Assembly: GCA_039704465.1 (NCBI GenBank)
Contig: JASFAU010000004.1
Location: forward strand, 186,001-250,000
From: Plasmodiophora brassicae
Taxonomy: Eukaryota; Endomyxa; Phytomyxea; Plasmodiophorida; Plasmodiophoridae
Direction: 5' to 3'
Length of the DNA stretch: 64,000 nucleotides
The translations under genes and the position numbers were made by a program. The notes beneath the pieces were generated by a model. That model saw only the letters and a list, made by a program, of their open reading frames with translations. It ran no database searches and had not been told where the DNA came from. Positions 44,829 to 55,761 of the stretch are shown here, one piece after another. Position 1 is the stretch's first letter. Every line of letters starts with the position of its first letter.

Positions 44829-46760
44829 TCAGCGTATGTATTGACGATGCAGGGCCGGCCGGCCGGTCTCGAAATGGAGGAAACGGTCGAGCTCCGCCCA
44901 CAGGTTGCCCTGGCTGAGGTGGTACACCGAAATGAACCGCGCCAGGTCGCCCACCATGACATCGTTCTGCTCGAGCAGGTCCCTAACCGCCTCGAAATGC
45001 GACGCCCTGTCGTCGCCCTCCGCGTAGACCTCCAGCCGTCGTCCTCTGACCCTGCGATGGCGTCAGCGATTCGCGCCTAACGAATCACCAAACGCGCACG
45101 TACGCGGCTGCGATCAACATGACGAGCAGGTTGCGTTCAATAATGCTTTGCGGTGCACCTTCGTCGATCCACGCCCTGGCCGCGATCACGTCCCCTGGGC
45201 CAGCGATGCTCATCACGGGTAGCGTCTCGTTGACGGCGCTCAGCAGGATCTCCCGGTGGAACACGTTCACGAAGTTCCTCTCCCGGGGGCACAGGACGAA
45301 CCCGACGTTCTTCGTGTCGACCTCACGCACGACATCGGCGATGCGAACGAATTGCCCGGCGCCGTGCAGCCTGACGAAGCGATGGACGCCGTCGACGCCG
45401 ACCGCTTCGAAGCGCTGCAACGGGTCGCAGAGCGCCGACGTGATCAACAGCTCCGGGTATTCGATGAACCGCAGGTCGGCGGGCGCCGACGATAACGTCA
45501 GAGCCGGGGCGATAACGACGGACGACGCGACGCGCTCGACGTGGATGCTGACAGGGCTGCCCAGGAGCGTGCTGGCGCTCGCGCCGGGGACCGATAACCG
45601 GACCCTGGCTGTTGACGCGCGAAGCTCCTCGTGCCCGATCCGGCTTGACAGCGCCTTCCGCCAGACCGTCAGCGTCTCGTTTGCCGGTGGCGGATGCGCC
45701 AGGACCCTCGACAGGTAACTGGAGACGGTCAGCCCGATGTGCATTGCGACCGACGCATTGCAACGTCTTACTGCAGGATCGATTCGATCTTGGCGCGGAC
45801 GGGTCCCTGCTGGTGGAGCACTGTTAAATTCTCGCTCCCGAATAGGAACGCGAACGAGAACGGGCGCAGGGTCGGCTCGGGCGACGTCGAGAACGTGCAC
45901 AGGAAGCAGTTGGCAATCAGAGCGGCGGCGCGAACGCGGGTCACCTCGATAGACGACGTTGTCGACGCGCGTAGGATGTGGTCGACCTGCGGCGCGCTCA
46001 TTGCCAGCCTGGCAATGGATGGCAGAAGGTCGGCGTAGAACGTTGCCCGGGTCGCCGCGTCCATCTGGGCGATGCAGAACGCCAACAGCGGGAACCTGCT
46101 CGTCGGCAGTGTACCCGGCTGGCGCGTCATACGTGCCAGCGCCCGTTCCAATGCCGACCACGACGTCGCCGACCCGCTGGCGAGCTCGGCCAGCACGCTC
46201 CAGCTGTCTGGCGACACGTTATACGGTCTGCTGCTGGGCGCCGGGTTCAGTTGCAATGGGGGTACGCCTGACATGCCGTTCTGTTCAGGAATCCGCTGTC
46301 GCGACTCGGGGACTGGTGCTCGTGGTGCAGGCGACGATGCGTGCTGTGTCACTTCCGTCTTCGTTGCCGGTGACGGCGGTGATCCACGTTTCGCTGGTGG
46401 TTCTGGGAGATGCTGCCGTGCGTACAGGACGAGCTTGCCGTCGTGAAGCTGAGGCGGGATCATCGCGAGGGCCAGCGCGAGCTGATGCGAATCGGCGACT
46501 CGTAGCGGTCGTCGCCCCGCGTCGAAGAAGTGGAAATCGATAGGCGATCCGGGCGCCTGTTTCTGACGTGCGGGGTTGTCGGGATGGTATCGAACCACAT
46601 CGACAAGGGTCTCGAAGTCGTGCGAATCCCGAAGTTTGATCGACGCCACCCTCGCCGTGTCCACGTCCAGGACAACGGTCACGATCGGCATCGTCTGGTA
46701 TGACTGGCTGTCGTGACCCCAGACGTGGTCGGTCGCCGTACGTACGTGCAATGGAATCAT
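44829..46760 (-). CDS. PARG-like protein lacking the catalytic signature (probable pseudoenzyme)
   Basis: Three exons, 46760-45772, 45718-45104 and 45051-44829, join in phase (CA|T, GC|G), giving about 608 residues. The N-terminal 95 residues (MPIVTVVLDVDTARVASIKL) resemble a PB1-type ubiquitin fold; a Pro-rich linker follows. The rest follows poly(ADP-ribose) glycohydrolase: the accessory helices (RVRAAALIANCFLCTF, KIESILHYLSRV), the ADPr-binding macro fold with LRFIEYPELLI and RFEAVGVDGVHRF, and C-terminal MLIAAA, EVYAEGDD and VGDLARFISVYH. Where PARGs have GGG-X6-8-QEE, this reads APALTLSSAPAD, so the catalytic Glu pair and Gly-rich loop are gone. It may still bind ADP-ribose polymers or act as a scaffold. 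It is on the opposite strand to its neighbours and has no signal peptide. Start could also be Met at 46692. Confidence 0.7.
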
Positions 46761-46866
46761 GAGGCCGGTCTGATTCGCTGTCCGGGTTCACAATCGGAAG
46801 ATTTCTGCCCGGCACTTGGAATCCGGTGCGCGAGAATATCTCCAGAAGCCGAAGATCGTCGTGGCG

Positions 46867-47784
46867 ATGATGGCGTCGCTCGTGGCGGCGATCGTCGCTG
46901 CTCTCTGCGTTCATCGAGTGCGGTCCGATACGCAGGGTGGCCTGTTCCCGTTGGGTTCGACCGCTGCGATCCAATGCGGGCCAAAGTCTGTCATAGCAGA
47001 TATTGCGGTCTGCACGTTCGGGCTCCCGCTCGGTTCATTCCCAGATCTTGTCGCCAATCCAGCCTGCAACACGTCCGAGGGCCTGCAGGCGGTGCGATCA
47101 GCGTGCCTGTCCAAGTCATCGTGTTCGCTCACAGTCGCTGAGGAGACGTTCGCGCCAGCGTCGTTCTCCTGCGAGAACCCTGCCGGACGCCCCATGAGCC
47201 TGGCCTTGGTCGTCACGTGTCTCCCCATGCGACCAGTCCGGCGCCGCCCGTTGCCGATTCGCTCGCGAACCCTAATCTACAACAGCGATCACGTTGCGTT
47301 GTCGGCTGTTAGCAACGGCGATCTAACTTACCGTCGTGAGTCCAACTCACGACAAGGGGACCCTGTTCGCGCTGCTCTGATGGCGGCGGCCGTTGTAGCA
47401 GCCGTCGCAGTCGTCGTCTGGCTGGTCCACATAGCCGTCGGGCACGTCACTCGTTTGAAAAACGACGCACGGCTCAGGCAAACGTCATCGTCGACGGCCT
47501 CAGGCGTGGACTCCACCAGCGATGCAACAAGCCCGCGAATCTCGGTAACGGACAGCTCGAGCCCCAAGGATTCGCTGCCGACTGGAACGCGCACGTCGAC
47601 CATCTCAGGCCTGGATTCCGCCAGCAGTGCGTCGAGCCCGCGCATCTCAGTCACGGACAGCGTCCACGCGAAGGATTCGCTGTCCATTGGAACGCGCATG
47701 TTCGCCGACGACGTCGACTGGACGCACAATCGTCAGCGCACGATGAGCGTCGAGTTCGCTGCGCGGCCCGGCAGCCTCAGTTGA
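46867..47784 (+). CDS. SUEL-type (rhamnose/galactose-binding) lectin, single-pass membrane protein
   Basis: The start MMASLVAAIVAALCVHRVRS is a signal peptide. Residues about 28-120 form a SUEL lectin-like domain: AAIQCGPKSVIADIAVCTFG, ACNTSEGLQAVRSACLSKSS, CSLTVAEETFAPASFSCENP, ALVVTC, with the paired cysteines of the family. A second hydrophobic span (AALMAAAVVAAVAVVVWLVH) is the membrane anchor. The tail is Ser-rich and contains two copies of a roughly 35-residue repeat with SPRISVTDSSSPKDSLPTGT and SPRISVTDSVHAKDSLSIGT. An intron of about 65 bases near 47217-47280 is possible, because CTAATCTACAACAG resembles a 3' splice site. It would bind sugars outside the cell or in a vacuole. It is divergent from PARG, 100 bases away. 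Confidence 0.65.
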   Translation: MMASLVAAIVAALCVHRVRSDTQGGLFPLGSTAAIQCGPKSVIADIAVCTFGLPLGSFPDLVANPACNTSEGLQAVRSACLSKSSCSLTVAEETFAPASFSCENPAGRPMSLALVVTCLPMRPVRRRPLPIRSRTLIYNSDHVALSAVSNGDLTYRRESNSRQGDPVRAALMAAAVVAAVAVVVWLVHIAVGHVTRLKNDARLRQTSSSTASGVDSTSDATSPRISVTDSSSPKDSLPTGTRTSTISGLDSASSASSPRISVTDSVHAKDSLSIGTRMFADDVDWTHNRQRTMSVEFAARPGSLS

Positions 47785-47970
47785 ATACTATTTATGTACA
47801 CACGCGCACCGGGCTGCAGTTGCAGTCGGCCGCGGGTGCAGCTCCCCAGTGACAGAGTCTCGCACTGTTGTCGTGCCCCAAGTCTCGCAGTGTTGCTGCA
47901 GGTCCACCGTCGTGTCGCGCTGTCCAGCGGCTCGCTGGTGGTGGTCGGTGGTAATTTTGATTGGCGGCGG
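47785..47970. other. Short intergenic region
   Basis: No separate gene. The frame is open upstream of the peptidase ATG, so an earlier start for that gene is possible. Confidence 0.4.
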
Positions 47971-50732
47971 ATGACGACGGTTCCGTCGTCGGACTGGTCG
48001 GGGACGGCATCGGACTATCAGCGGGCCTGGGCGCTGAGCGCCGTGGTGAAGGCGCGGTCGTTGCCTGCCGATGATGGCGACGTGGCGGATCGTGTCCACT
48101 GGGTGTCGGGCCATGTCCTGTGGTACCGGATGCGATACGACGACCGCCACGTCGTCGTTGTTGACGCGTCCGCGGGCAAGGTGACGCTGTCGCATGACGC
48201 CGACCGGTGGCGCGAACTAGTCGGCGGCGCTGTTGACGAGGTGGTCGTCTCGCCGCCGGACGCCGTGCTGGCTCGTGCGGGACGCAGGTGGATGCGCTAC
48301 GACGTCGCGTCGAATCGCCTCACCTCCTGCTGCTCTCCATCCAGGTCGCCCACGGCTGCGAACGCGATCGTCTCCGTTGATGGCGGCACCGACACCAGCA
48401 TCACGTTCGTCAACAAGTCTGGGACTGAGGTTTCCATGTGCGATCATCCCTTTCCATTCTCGTCATTGCCTTCACGCCTGCTGACGTCCCCGTTGCTGTC
48501 CAGTTACTGGGTGGACACGCGCGGCTCGTCCCGACACTACGCCGATGTCGCGGCCGGCGCCGACCATTACCAGCACACATACAGCGGGCACGCTTGGCGC
48601 GTCGAGGAGAAGCGCGCCCGGCGAACGATCGGCCAGTGCGTCGCGACCGTGTGCGACAGCCTGGTCGAGGTCGGGGACGGGCAGTTGACATTGACCGAGA
48701 AGAAGACGAAGCGCCGGTCGGTGAAGAAGTTGGGACGGGCCGCGGGCGGCTGTGCCATTGTCGACGCAACCGAATCTCCCGACGGCCGCTTTACGGCGGC
48801 GATCAAGGAGACCGCGGCCAAAGGCGGCCGGACGCTACAACTGCGAGAAAGCGCCCCTGGCACAGGGTTCAGGCACCCCGAGCTGACCAAGTCCTACGAG
48901 TACGCCAAGGTACGGGTGTTCGTGCTCTGGGCGGCTACCAGCAACTCATTGCCCGTCAGCCGGGCGACGATCGCAGCCTTCGACACCCTTGCATGTTACG
49001 TGGCCGTAGACGAAAGCCCGTTCCGCTTGAGGGCGGCCTGCCATGGTTCGCGGCCTGGAGCGTTGAGTTCCTGCGATGGCACAAGTCGTCGAAGTACGCC
49101 ATGTTCCTATTCAACGAACGCGGCCATCAAATGCTCTCCGTGTTCGCCGTCGACACCGCTGGCCGCGTCCGGACTGTCGTCGAGGAGCGTAGCCCGACGT
49201 TCATCGACTATTCCGGCAAGCAGATCATCCACTTCCTCGCCGACGAGCTGCTCTGGTCGTCGGAGCGCGACGGGTACAACCACCTGTATCTGTACGACCT
49301 TGCATCGGGTCAGCTGATACGCAAGATCACGACCGGGCAATGGGTCGTTCGTGGCGTCGAACATGTCGACGAGGGCGGCCGCACTGCCCTGTTGACGGTT
49401 TCCGGGATCGATCCGGATCAGGACCCATAGTGAGCTGCTGTCGCCATTGTCTCTCCAGACACGAACCTGAACCTGTGCTGCGCGTTCAGTTGCGTCCATT
49501 ATGTTCGCGTCGACGTCGACGGCCGTGAGCCTCTTCTACGTTTGACCCGGGGCGATGGAACCCATCGCGTACGATTCGGACCTGAGCGTCGGTACTACGT
49601 CGACGAGTGGTCTCGGGTCGACCTCGAACCCGTTGTCGAAGTGCGGCGATCGTCCGATGGTGAGCTCATGGCCGTCTTGGAATCTGGCCAGCCATCTATC
49701 GGTCGGTTGGCTGAGATCGGCTGGACCCCACCGGAACGTTTCGCTGCGCCCGGTCGTGACGGCCAGACGCTGATGTACGGGATCGTTGTTCGCCCTACGT
49801 TCCACGATGGGTCTCGGCGGCTGCCTGTCATTGAGCATATCTACGCGGGGCCGCATTCGTCGTTCGTGCCGAAAGCGTGGTCAGTATCTGGTAAGCCCAT
49901 GCGCGCCTGCTGGCTCCCGTCGTCTCTGACCGACACCCGCAGAGTGCGACACGATGCGCGAGCTCGCCGAACTCGGTTTCATTGTCGTTCAAGTTGATGG
50001 CATGGGCACGTCTAACCGCTCGAAAGCGTTCCACGACACATGCTGGCGCAATGTTGCCGACGCAGGCCTTCCCGATCGCATCTGCTGTACGTTGCCGATC
50101 AGTTCTCGATTGGCGGGCGCCTCTGACGTCGCTCCCCCTCAGGGATGAAAGCCCTAGCGCAGCGATATCCCTCCCAAGTCGACCTGGATCGTGTTGGCAT
50201 TTACGGTGGTTCTGCCGGTGGTCAGAGCGCCATGGGCGCCCTGTTGTTCCATCCCGAGTTCTACAAGGCCGCGGCGGCCGATTGCGGTACGAACGCACGC
50301 GCGCGCGCCCACGTGGGACAACGCCCTTGGGCGCTGACCTTGCCGTCAGGGTGTCATGACAACCGCAGTGACAAACAGTGGTGGAACGAGGCGTGGATGG
50401 GGTTCCCCATCGGGCCGCACTACGAGGCCCAGTCGAATGCGACGAATGCGTCCCGCCTACAGGGTCGCCTGCTGCTGACTGTCGGCGAGCTGGACACGAA
50501 CGTCGATCCGGCATCGACGATGCAGGTCGTGAAGGCGCTGATCGCGAACGACAAAGACTTCGAGCTGGTCGTGTTCCCAAGCAAGGGCCACGGTGCTGGA
50601 GAATCGTCGTACGGCCGGCGCCGACGCATGGACTTCTTTGTTCGCAGCCTGATTGGTGTCGAACCGCGAGCGCATAGGTTGGTTCAATGGCGTTGGCGTG
50701 TTCCTCGAGAGAATGGTAGTACCCCCTGCTGA
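47971..50732 (+). CDS. Dipeptidyl-peptidase-IV-like serine peptidase (S9B)
   Basis: From [20 protein letters not shown] (family N-terminal pattern: DYxRA) a beta-propeller region spans several exons ([57 protein letters not shown]). The alpha/beta-hydrolase end then follows: [20 protein letters not shown], the nucleophile elbow [18 protein letters not shown] (catalytic Ser), [20 protein letters not shown] (catalytic Asp) and [13 protein letters not shown] (catalytic His). Introns near 48433-48502, 48907-48965, 49425-49480 and others can be placed from splice motifs. It cleaves X-Pro/X-Ala dipeptides in characterised relatives. No clear signal peptide begins at this ATG, so it may be cytosolic unless an upstream exon exists. 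The C terminus after ESSYGRRRR is uncertain. Confidence 0.75.
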
Positions 50733-51337
50733 ACGCACTGTTGTTAGGGTCGTCACAACCACAACCGAGTAGCCCTGTTTATGATCAAACGGCGGCTCAG
50801 CGCCTTTCCGGCAAGGGCTGGAGCTCGATTTCAGCGAAGGTCGGCGCCGGCGTATGGACCTCAACGACAACAGGTTCGAATGCACATGCCCGGCGTGGGC
50901 TCGTAGTCTTGAACACGACCGCGCGTGATATCGCCAGGCCGAATACGACCCGGCGGTTCTCAGGTATGGACTCGAGGATCGGGCGGTACCGCCGCGTGCC
51001 TTTACGTGACGCGGTCGCCTTCGTCGGCACCGGCGGCCTGGCTTTCCGCGGTCTGAGTAGGTTCCACATAGGGAACCGCCGCAAGTACGCCAGGCTCATA
51101 AACGCGATCTGCCAACTGACGCTGTGTGAGGCAGGACCGAACCTGACTCCTCAGATTCCCTTCAGGCCCGCTGATTCACGGCCAGCCACTGTGGGTGACT
51201 CATTGCGGTCGGTCGGGTCCTCACTGTCAGGTTAGTGCTCACACCGTCCGACCGTCAATCGCGCCCCTGTTACTGTTCGACACACACAACCGCTGTCGTT
51301 TACGAGCGCGTCTGACGATAATTCGTGCCCTGGGCGT
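50733..51337. other. Region with overlapping short frames
   Basis: A plus-strand frame (50741-51235) and a minus-strand frame of 100 residues (51099-50797, starting MSLAYLRRFPMWNLLRPRKA) overlap. The minus frame is the more protein-like but has no recognised domain. I do not commit to either. Confidence 0.3.
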
Positions 51338-52435
51338 TCACGCCGAGGTCGCGCGCCCGCGCTTCCTGATGGACCGGTGCTCGTACCCGTGCGGCTCCTG
51401 GCCGGCGTCCACGTTCTTCCAGACGCATCGCCCGCCGAGCTTGTCGCATTTCGCCTTGTGCACGTGCCGCATCCGGTCGACGTGCAGGAGCTGATCGGCG
51501 CGTTCCGCCAGGCAGGTGCCGTTCGGGATGACGACCGGGTCGAACAGGTCGACGGTGCCGAGCACCTCCTCGTCGGCCACGTAGTCGGTCAGGGCGCGCC
51601 TCGACCAGGCCTGATGGCATTTCGCGCACTGCTGGAACGTCTTGAACTTGTGGTTGCCCGCCGAACCGACGCCGTGCTGAACGGTCGTGTAGAACACGGG
51701 CGTGCTGGGGCGAACCGCATTGCAGTACCATTCGACGTGGTCCTCGGCGCACATCGAGATGTTCATGTACGGCCTGGCCGGGTCGGGCGCGTAATTCCTC
51801 GGGTACGACATCGTGCGCGCCGGCATCATGCCCGCGCCGAGTGGGAACGCCTGGGGCATCGTCAGGCTGCGGGACGCGAGCACGACCCGCATCGGGGCGA
51901 TGTTGGCCTGGAGGCGGATCGCCCTGACGCCGTAGTTCAGCACGTGTCGCAGGGCGGCGTTGAACCCGACGACCTTGCCGTACTGGTCGGCGCCCGGCGA
52001 CGCGTACGCCAACGAGATCACCTTGTTGATCCGATAGCTGGGGTCGCCCAGCCGGACCTGCTCGGCCTCGTCGACCGCCCTGGTCCGCTCCAGGACCATC
52101 CAGCCGACGTCGCGCGCCTCAATCACCGACCGTTTCATCATGCTGCCCAGCCATGCGTCGTCGCCGGCCGGCGGCCCGTCCACGAACATGGACAGGAACG
52201 CCCGGTCCACCTTGTTCTTGAACTTCTGCACCGGCGTCGCCTGCTGCATCAGGGCCGGCGCCGACTTCTTCTTCGTGACGCGCACCCGGCCGCCCCCGGC
52301 CCACCCCACGCTCGAACTCATCGACGCCCTCCTAGCGTCAACGATCGCTGGGCCGCCGCCCCCGCCAGTGGCGTTGCGATGCGCGGCGGCGATGCCCACG
52401 ACGACGACGGCCAGCACGACCAGGTACGTCCGCAT
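51338..52435 (-). CDS. Secreted protein of unknown family with a CxxCH motif
   Basis: An intronless gene of 365 residues beginning MRTYLVVLAVVVVGIAAAHR, a clear signal peptide. A Gly-rich and basic stretch follows, then a globular part (VQKFKNKVDRAFLSMFVDGP; MMKRSVIEARDVGWMVLERT; RHVLNYGVRAIRLQANIAPM). The C-terminal third is Cys- and His-rich: SMCAEDHVEWYCN, FQQCAKCHQAWS, NGTCLAERADQ, KAKCDKLGGRCVWK. The CxxCH could be a heme or metal site, but disulfides are as likely in a secreted protein. No family recognised. It is divergent from the multicopper oxidase, about 230 bases away, and may share its control region. Confidence 0.65.
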   Translation of the reverse strand: MRTYLVVLAVVVVGIAAAHRNATGGGGGPAIVDARRASMSSSVGWAGGGRVRVTKKKSAPALMQQATPVQKFKNKVDRAFLSMFVDGPPAGDDAWLGSMMKRSVIEARDVGWMVLERTRAVDEAEQVRLGDPSYRINKVISLAYASPGADQYGKVVGFNAALRHVLNYGVRAIRLQANIAPMRVVLASRSLTMPQAFPLGAGMMPARTMSYPRNYAPDPARPYMNISMCAEDHVEWYCNAVRPSTPVFYTTVQHGVGSAGNHKFKTFQQCAKCHQAWSRRALTDYVADEEVLGTVDLFDPVVIPNGTCLAERADQLLHVDRMRHVHKAKCDKLGGRCVWKNVDAGQEPHGYEHRSIRKRGRATSA

Positions 52436-52667
52436 TGCTTCCTTAGGGAAATGTGATTCGGGGACGCCGGTGGCGCCTAGACCGAACGGGTCATCAACGC
52501 GCACTGTCCCGGTGACCCGGGCAACGCACCCGGGTGCGAAGGGTCACGCGCGCACCCGGGTCCCACCTGTGTCGGCGCCGCCACCTCGTCGTATGGCTCC
52601 TCCAGCGCGATACCGCTCGCAATGGGGCGGTCAGCCTGGGTTGCACCCGCCGCCGCCGCCCGCGTCT

Positions 52668-55014
52668 ATGACTGATGCACACACTCAGCTGGATCCGATG
52701 GCGTCGTCGCCGGCGCCCGAGCACAGGGGGCTGTTGGGCGCTCGCGATGGCGCGTTGCTTCGCGTCGTCGCAGGCGACGATGACGACGACGACGACGCGT
52801 TGCTGGTCGCGGATGACCAGCTCCGGGCGAGGTCGTCGCTGGCCGCCTTCGTCATCATCACCGTGTCGGTCGTGCTCGTCGCCGGCATGTTCGGCGCGAT
52901 GCTGTTCGTCGGGCGCCACCAGGCCATCATCGACACGTTCGAGGACGACGACGAGGACAACTTCGACGTCGGGCCGTGTCGCACACAGACGCGCGCGCCG
53001 TTGTTCGCTGACTGGCCCTCGCGGCGCGCTGTCAGGTGGAACCCTGGCCCGTCCTGACGACGGACGTGGTCGTCGTCGAGCTGAACAGGACGATCGCGGG
53101 TGTCAGGCAGCGCTCGTACGCGCTGAGCGTGTCGGGGCCGGCGCTGAGGACGATCAGCGGCCAGGACTGCCTCGTCGTGGACGGCAGCATGTTCGGCACG
53201 CTGTCGCTGGCCGTCACGAACGCGCTGCCCGGCGCCCAGGAGACGATCCTGCACGCGCACGGCCTGAACCCGGCCAGCGCGCTCGACGGCACGCCCTACG
53301 TCGGGTCGGTGCCGATCGGGGCGGGCCGCGTCCGCCGATCGCAGTACCCGGTGCCGGCCCCGTTCGCCACGATGCTCCTGCACGCGCACCTCGGCTTCCA
53401 GGCCGGCCTGGGCGCCTCCATCCCCCTGCTCGTTGACGATGGCGCCCGCGCCGACTACCCCATCCGCAAGCATCGCATCAACGACGCGCAGGACGTCGTC
53501 ATGTTCTTCCAGGTGCGGGAGGGCAGAGACGCGCGCGCGCCGCACGACGCTGACGTCGTGTAGGACTTCTGCATCCACCCGGTCCTGGGCAACGCGCCGC
53601 CGTACGACCTCGACGGGGAGTGCGACCCACAGGCGACGCTGCGGGCGCTGGAGGCGAACGCCGACGGCCACCAGGCCGACACGTGCATGGAGCCGTCGGG
53701 CGACCTCGTACGTCGCGTCGTGTCGTGTCGTCCGTGCGCGTAACGACGTCGTGCGCGCAGGACGTCGCGTTCAGCGCCGTGCTGTGCAACGGGCGCCCGA
53801 TCGACGAGGCGCGTCGCGTGCCGATCGCCTGGGGCGACGCCGTCCGCCTGCGCGTCGTCAACGGCGCCGGCACGACGTCGTTCCGCGTCCGATTCGGCGT
53901 CGACGTCGACGTCATCGCGCTGGACGGCTCGCTGATCCACGTAATCGACGCGCGCGCGCGTCACTGCCATCATCGTCGCTGACGTCGACGACGACGTAGC
54001 CGCTCAGGAGGAGCGACGTCTGGGTGGCCGCCGGCCAACGCGTCGACGTCCTGTTCACACCGGCGGCGGCGACGACGACGTCGATGGCGATCGTGGGCGT
54101 CGCCGAAGGGGCGCGCGTCGAGCCCGCCGGCAGGAACCTGATGCGGTACGCGGCCGGCATCGTCCTGTACGACGAGCGCCTGGGGGCGCCCCCTGATGAC
54201 CGCGTTGGTCGCGCGCGCGAGCCTCCACCGCCAGCATCGTGCTAACCGTGCGGCCGGGTCAGATCGCGGTCGGCCCGCAGGACTCGCCCGGGTGGCAGGA
54301 CCTGGACCTGGAGCGTAGCGCGGTCGCCTTCCGCCCGTTGCCTCGCGTCGCCGCGCCCGATCGGTTCGCGTCGTCCTTGTTTGCTGTTCGTCGTGCGGGT
54401 CCCTGACCTGGCGGGTGCGAGCGTAGCGTCGTCCAGCTGGACCTGACGGGACGGCACGGGTTCCAGTCGATCAACGGGCGATCGTGGCGGTTCTACCCGC
54501 ATGGGCGGGCGCCGCCGAACGACAACCCGGACGCCATCGTCGTCGCCAGGGGCGAACGCGTGCATCTGGTCGTGAAGAACAGGACGATGCATCCGCATGC
54601 GATGGTGAGGGGGGCGCGCTCTGCCTCGCCTGCGCTGATGATTGGGTCCCACGTGCAGCATCTGCATGGGCACACGTTCCAGGTCGTGTCGATCGGCGGC
54701 CAGGCCATCGACGGCCCTCTGCGGGACACGATCGTCGTCCCTGCCGGGTGCGTCGAAGTCGTACTGGCGTTCCAGGCCGACAACCCGGGTGTCTGGGCGG
54801 TACGTGCACGTTGCACACGGTACGGTCCCGTTGCTAACCCGTCGATGGTGGGCGTATCAGTTCCACTGCCACATGGAGATGCACATGGCCGCAGGCAGTA
54901 AGTGCTGCGGGCGCACCGGTCTTCACTCGTTGGGCGATCTGCTGACCGCCGCCCCCCGTCCCGACAGTGGTGACAACGATAGAGTACCGAGAGCCGGAAC
55001 GTCGTGCATCATAG
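52668..55014 (+). CDS. Membrane-anchored multicopper oxidase (laccase-like)
   Basis: ATG 52668 leads through an Asp-rich cytosolic segment to a signal anchor (FVIITVSVVLVAGMFGAMLF). After an intron (52968-about 53038) the extracytosolic part has three cupredoxin domains. Copper motifs: ILHAHGLNP and MLLHAHLGFQ (trinuclear site; HxH pairs with Ala in place of the usual Trp in HWHG), MHLHGHTFQVVS (HxxHxH-type) and FHCHMEMHMAAGM (HCHxxxHxxxxM, type 1 copper with axial Met). The last is restored by an intron splitting A|TG at 54899. Introns near 53511-53562, 53710-53758, 53943-54015 and 54605-54659 keep the frame. It should oxidise phenols, aromatic amines or metals (Fe2+, Mn2+) with reduction of O2 to water. 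The unusual HAH motifs and short C terminus (ending EYREPERRAS) are noteworthy. Confidence 0.75.
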
Positions 55015-55039
55015 GCGGTCGACAACAAGAAATATAGCG

Positions 55040-55357
55040 GGGGGCGACCCCGTTCCTTCGTTGTCGAACAGTACTGCGAAGGGAGAAGGATGCCGACAAT
55101 GGCACATGCGATATTGTGTTTCAGGGTGTATCGAGCTCACTACCATGGGCACCGGCACTTCGCAGCAATGCGGCGACACGAGCATGTCCACGACGGTGGG
55201 CCAGTTGCAACGCCGTGTTCAAGTTACGGTCGCGCGCATTGGCGTTGATCCCGGGAACCCTTACCAACGCCTTGACGACATTGGAGCGGCCAGCAAACGC
55301 AGCTATCGCCATCAGGGGCACTAACGTTGGCTCCGGCCCACGAATGCATCCGGGCAC
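55040..55357 (-). pseudogene. Ankyrin-repeat gene fragment (right)
   Basis: The minus-strand frame reads AFAGRSNVVKALVRVPGINA, then NARDRNLNTALQLAHRRGHA and RVAALLRSAGAHGSELDTP, ankyrin repeats lacking a start. It pairs inverted with the fragment at about 40965-41275 and reads better than it does. It may be a detached extra repeat block of a Skp1-like/ankyrin paralogue. Confidence 0.6.
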
Positions 55358-55504
55358 GTGGACGGTCTCGTGAAGCGGCGATCATCTGACGACAGTGTCG
55401 TTCCAAGGGAATACCCGGATCCCACGAGCCTTGGTCGGGAATGCGGCTACCTCGTCATGTATGCAAGCAATGGCAGGGAGCAGAGGCGTCCACCCATCGC
55501 TTTC

Positions 55505-55570
55505 GGTCGTCGTCAACCGTCAGGGTCGGCGAGATGCGATCCAGGCGAGCGCACGGCCGGCCCTTCGTCC
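55505..55570 (-). pseudogene. Fragment of the purple-acid-phosphatase-like gene
   Basis: Minus-strand sequence GACGAAGGGCCGGCCGTGCG and onward matches the phosphatase coding sequence at about 43306-43370 (residues KGRPCARLDRIAPTLTVD) with few changes. It is directly fused to the ankyrin-gene 3' flank and has no start or continuation. Confidence 0.7.
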
Positions 55571-55761
55571 AACCGGTGCGAGGTGGAACCGGCCAAAGCC
55601 CAGGTTGCTGGGCGGGCCATTTGAACCTGACCCGCGGCCGGAGGCGCTGGAGATCACGTCAGATGGGAAACGCAGATCACGTCAGATGGGAAACGCAAAT
55701 GTAGGGACGTGTGTATGAAACCGGGACGACGTCGTCGTGAATCGAACGGAAAGCAGCTGGA

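Noticed and set aside
43249..44901. A 550-codon minus-strand frame and a 581-codon plus-strand frame overlapping the phosphatase gene
   Set aside because: Both are Arg/Gly/Asp-rich shadows. The phosphatase frame holds all five metal-site motifs.
51570..51630. Cytochrome c identity for the secreted protein with CAKCH
   Set aside because: A single CxxCH without the distal Met region or cytochrome helices is not enough; other cysteines suggest disulfides.
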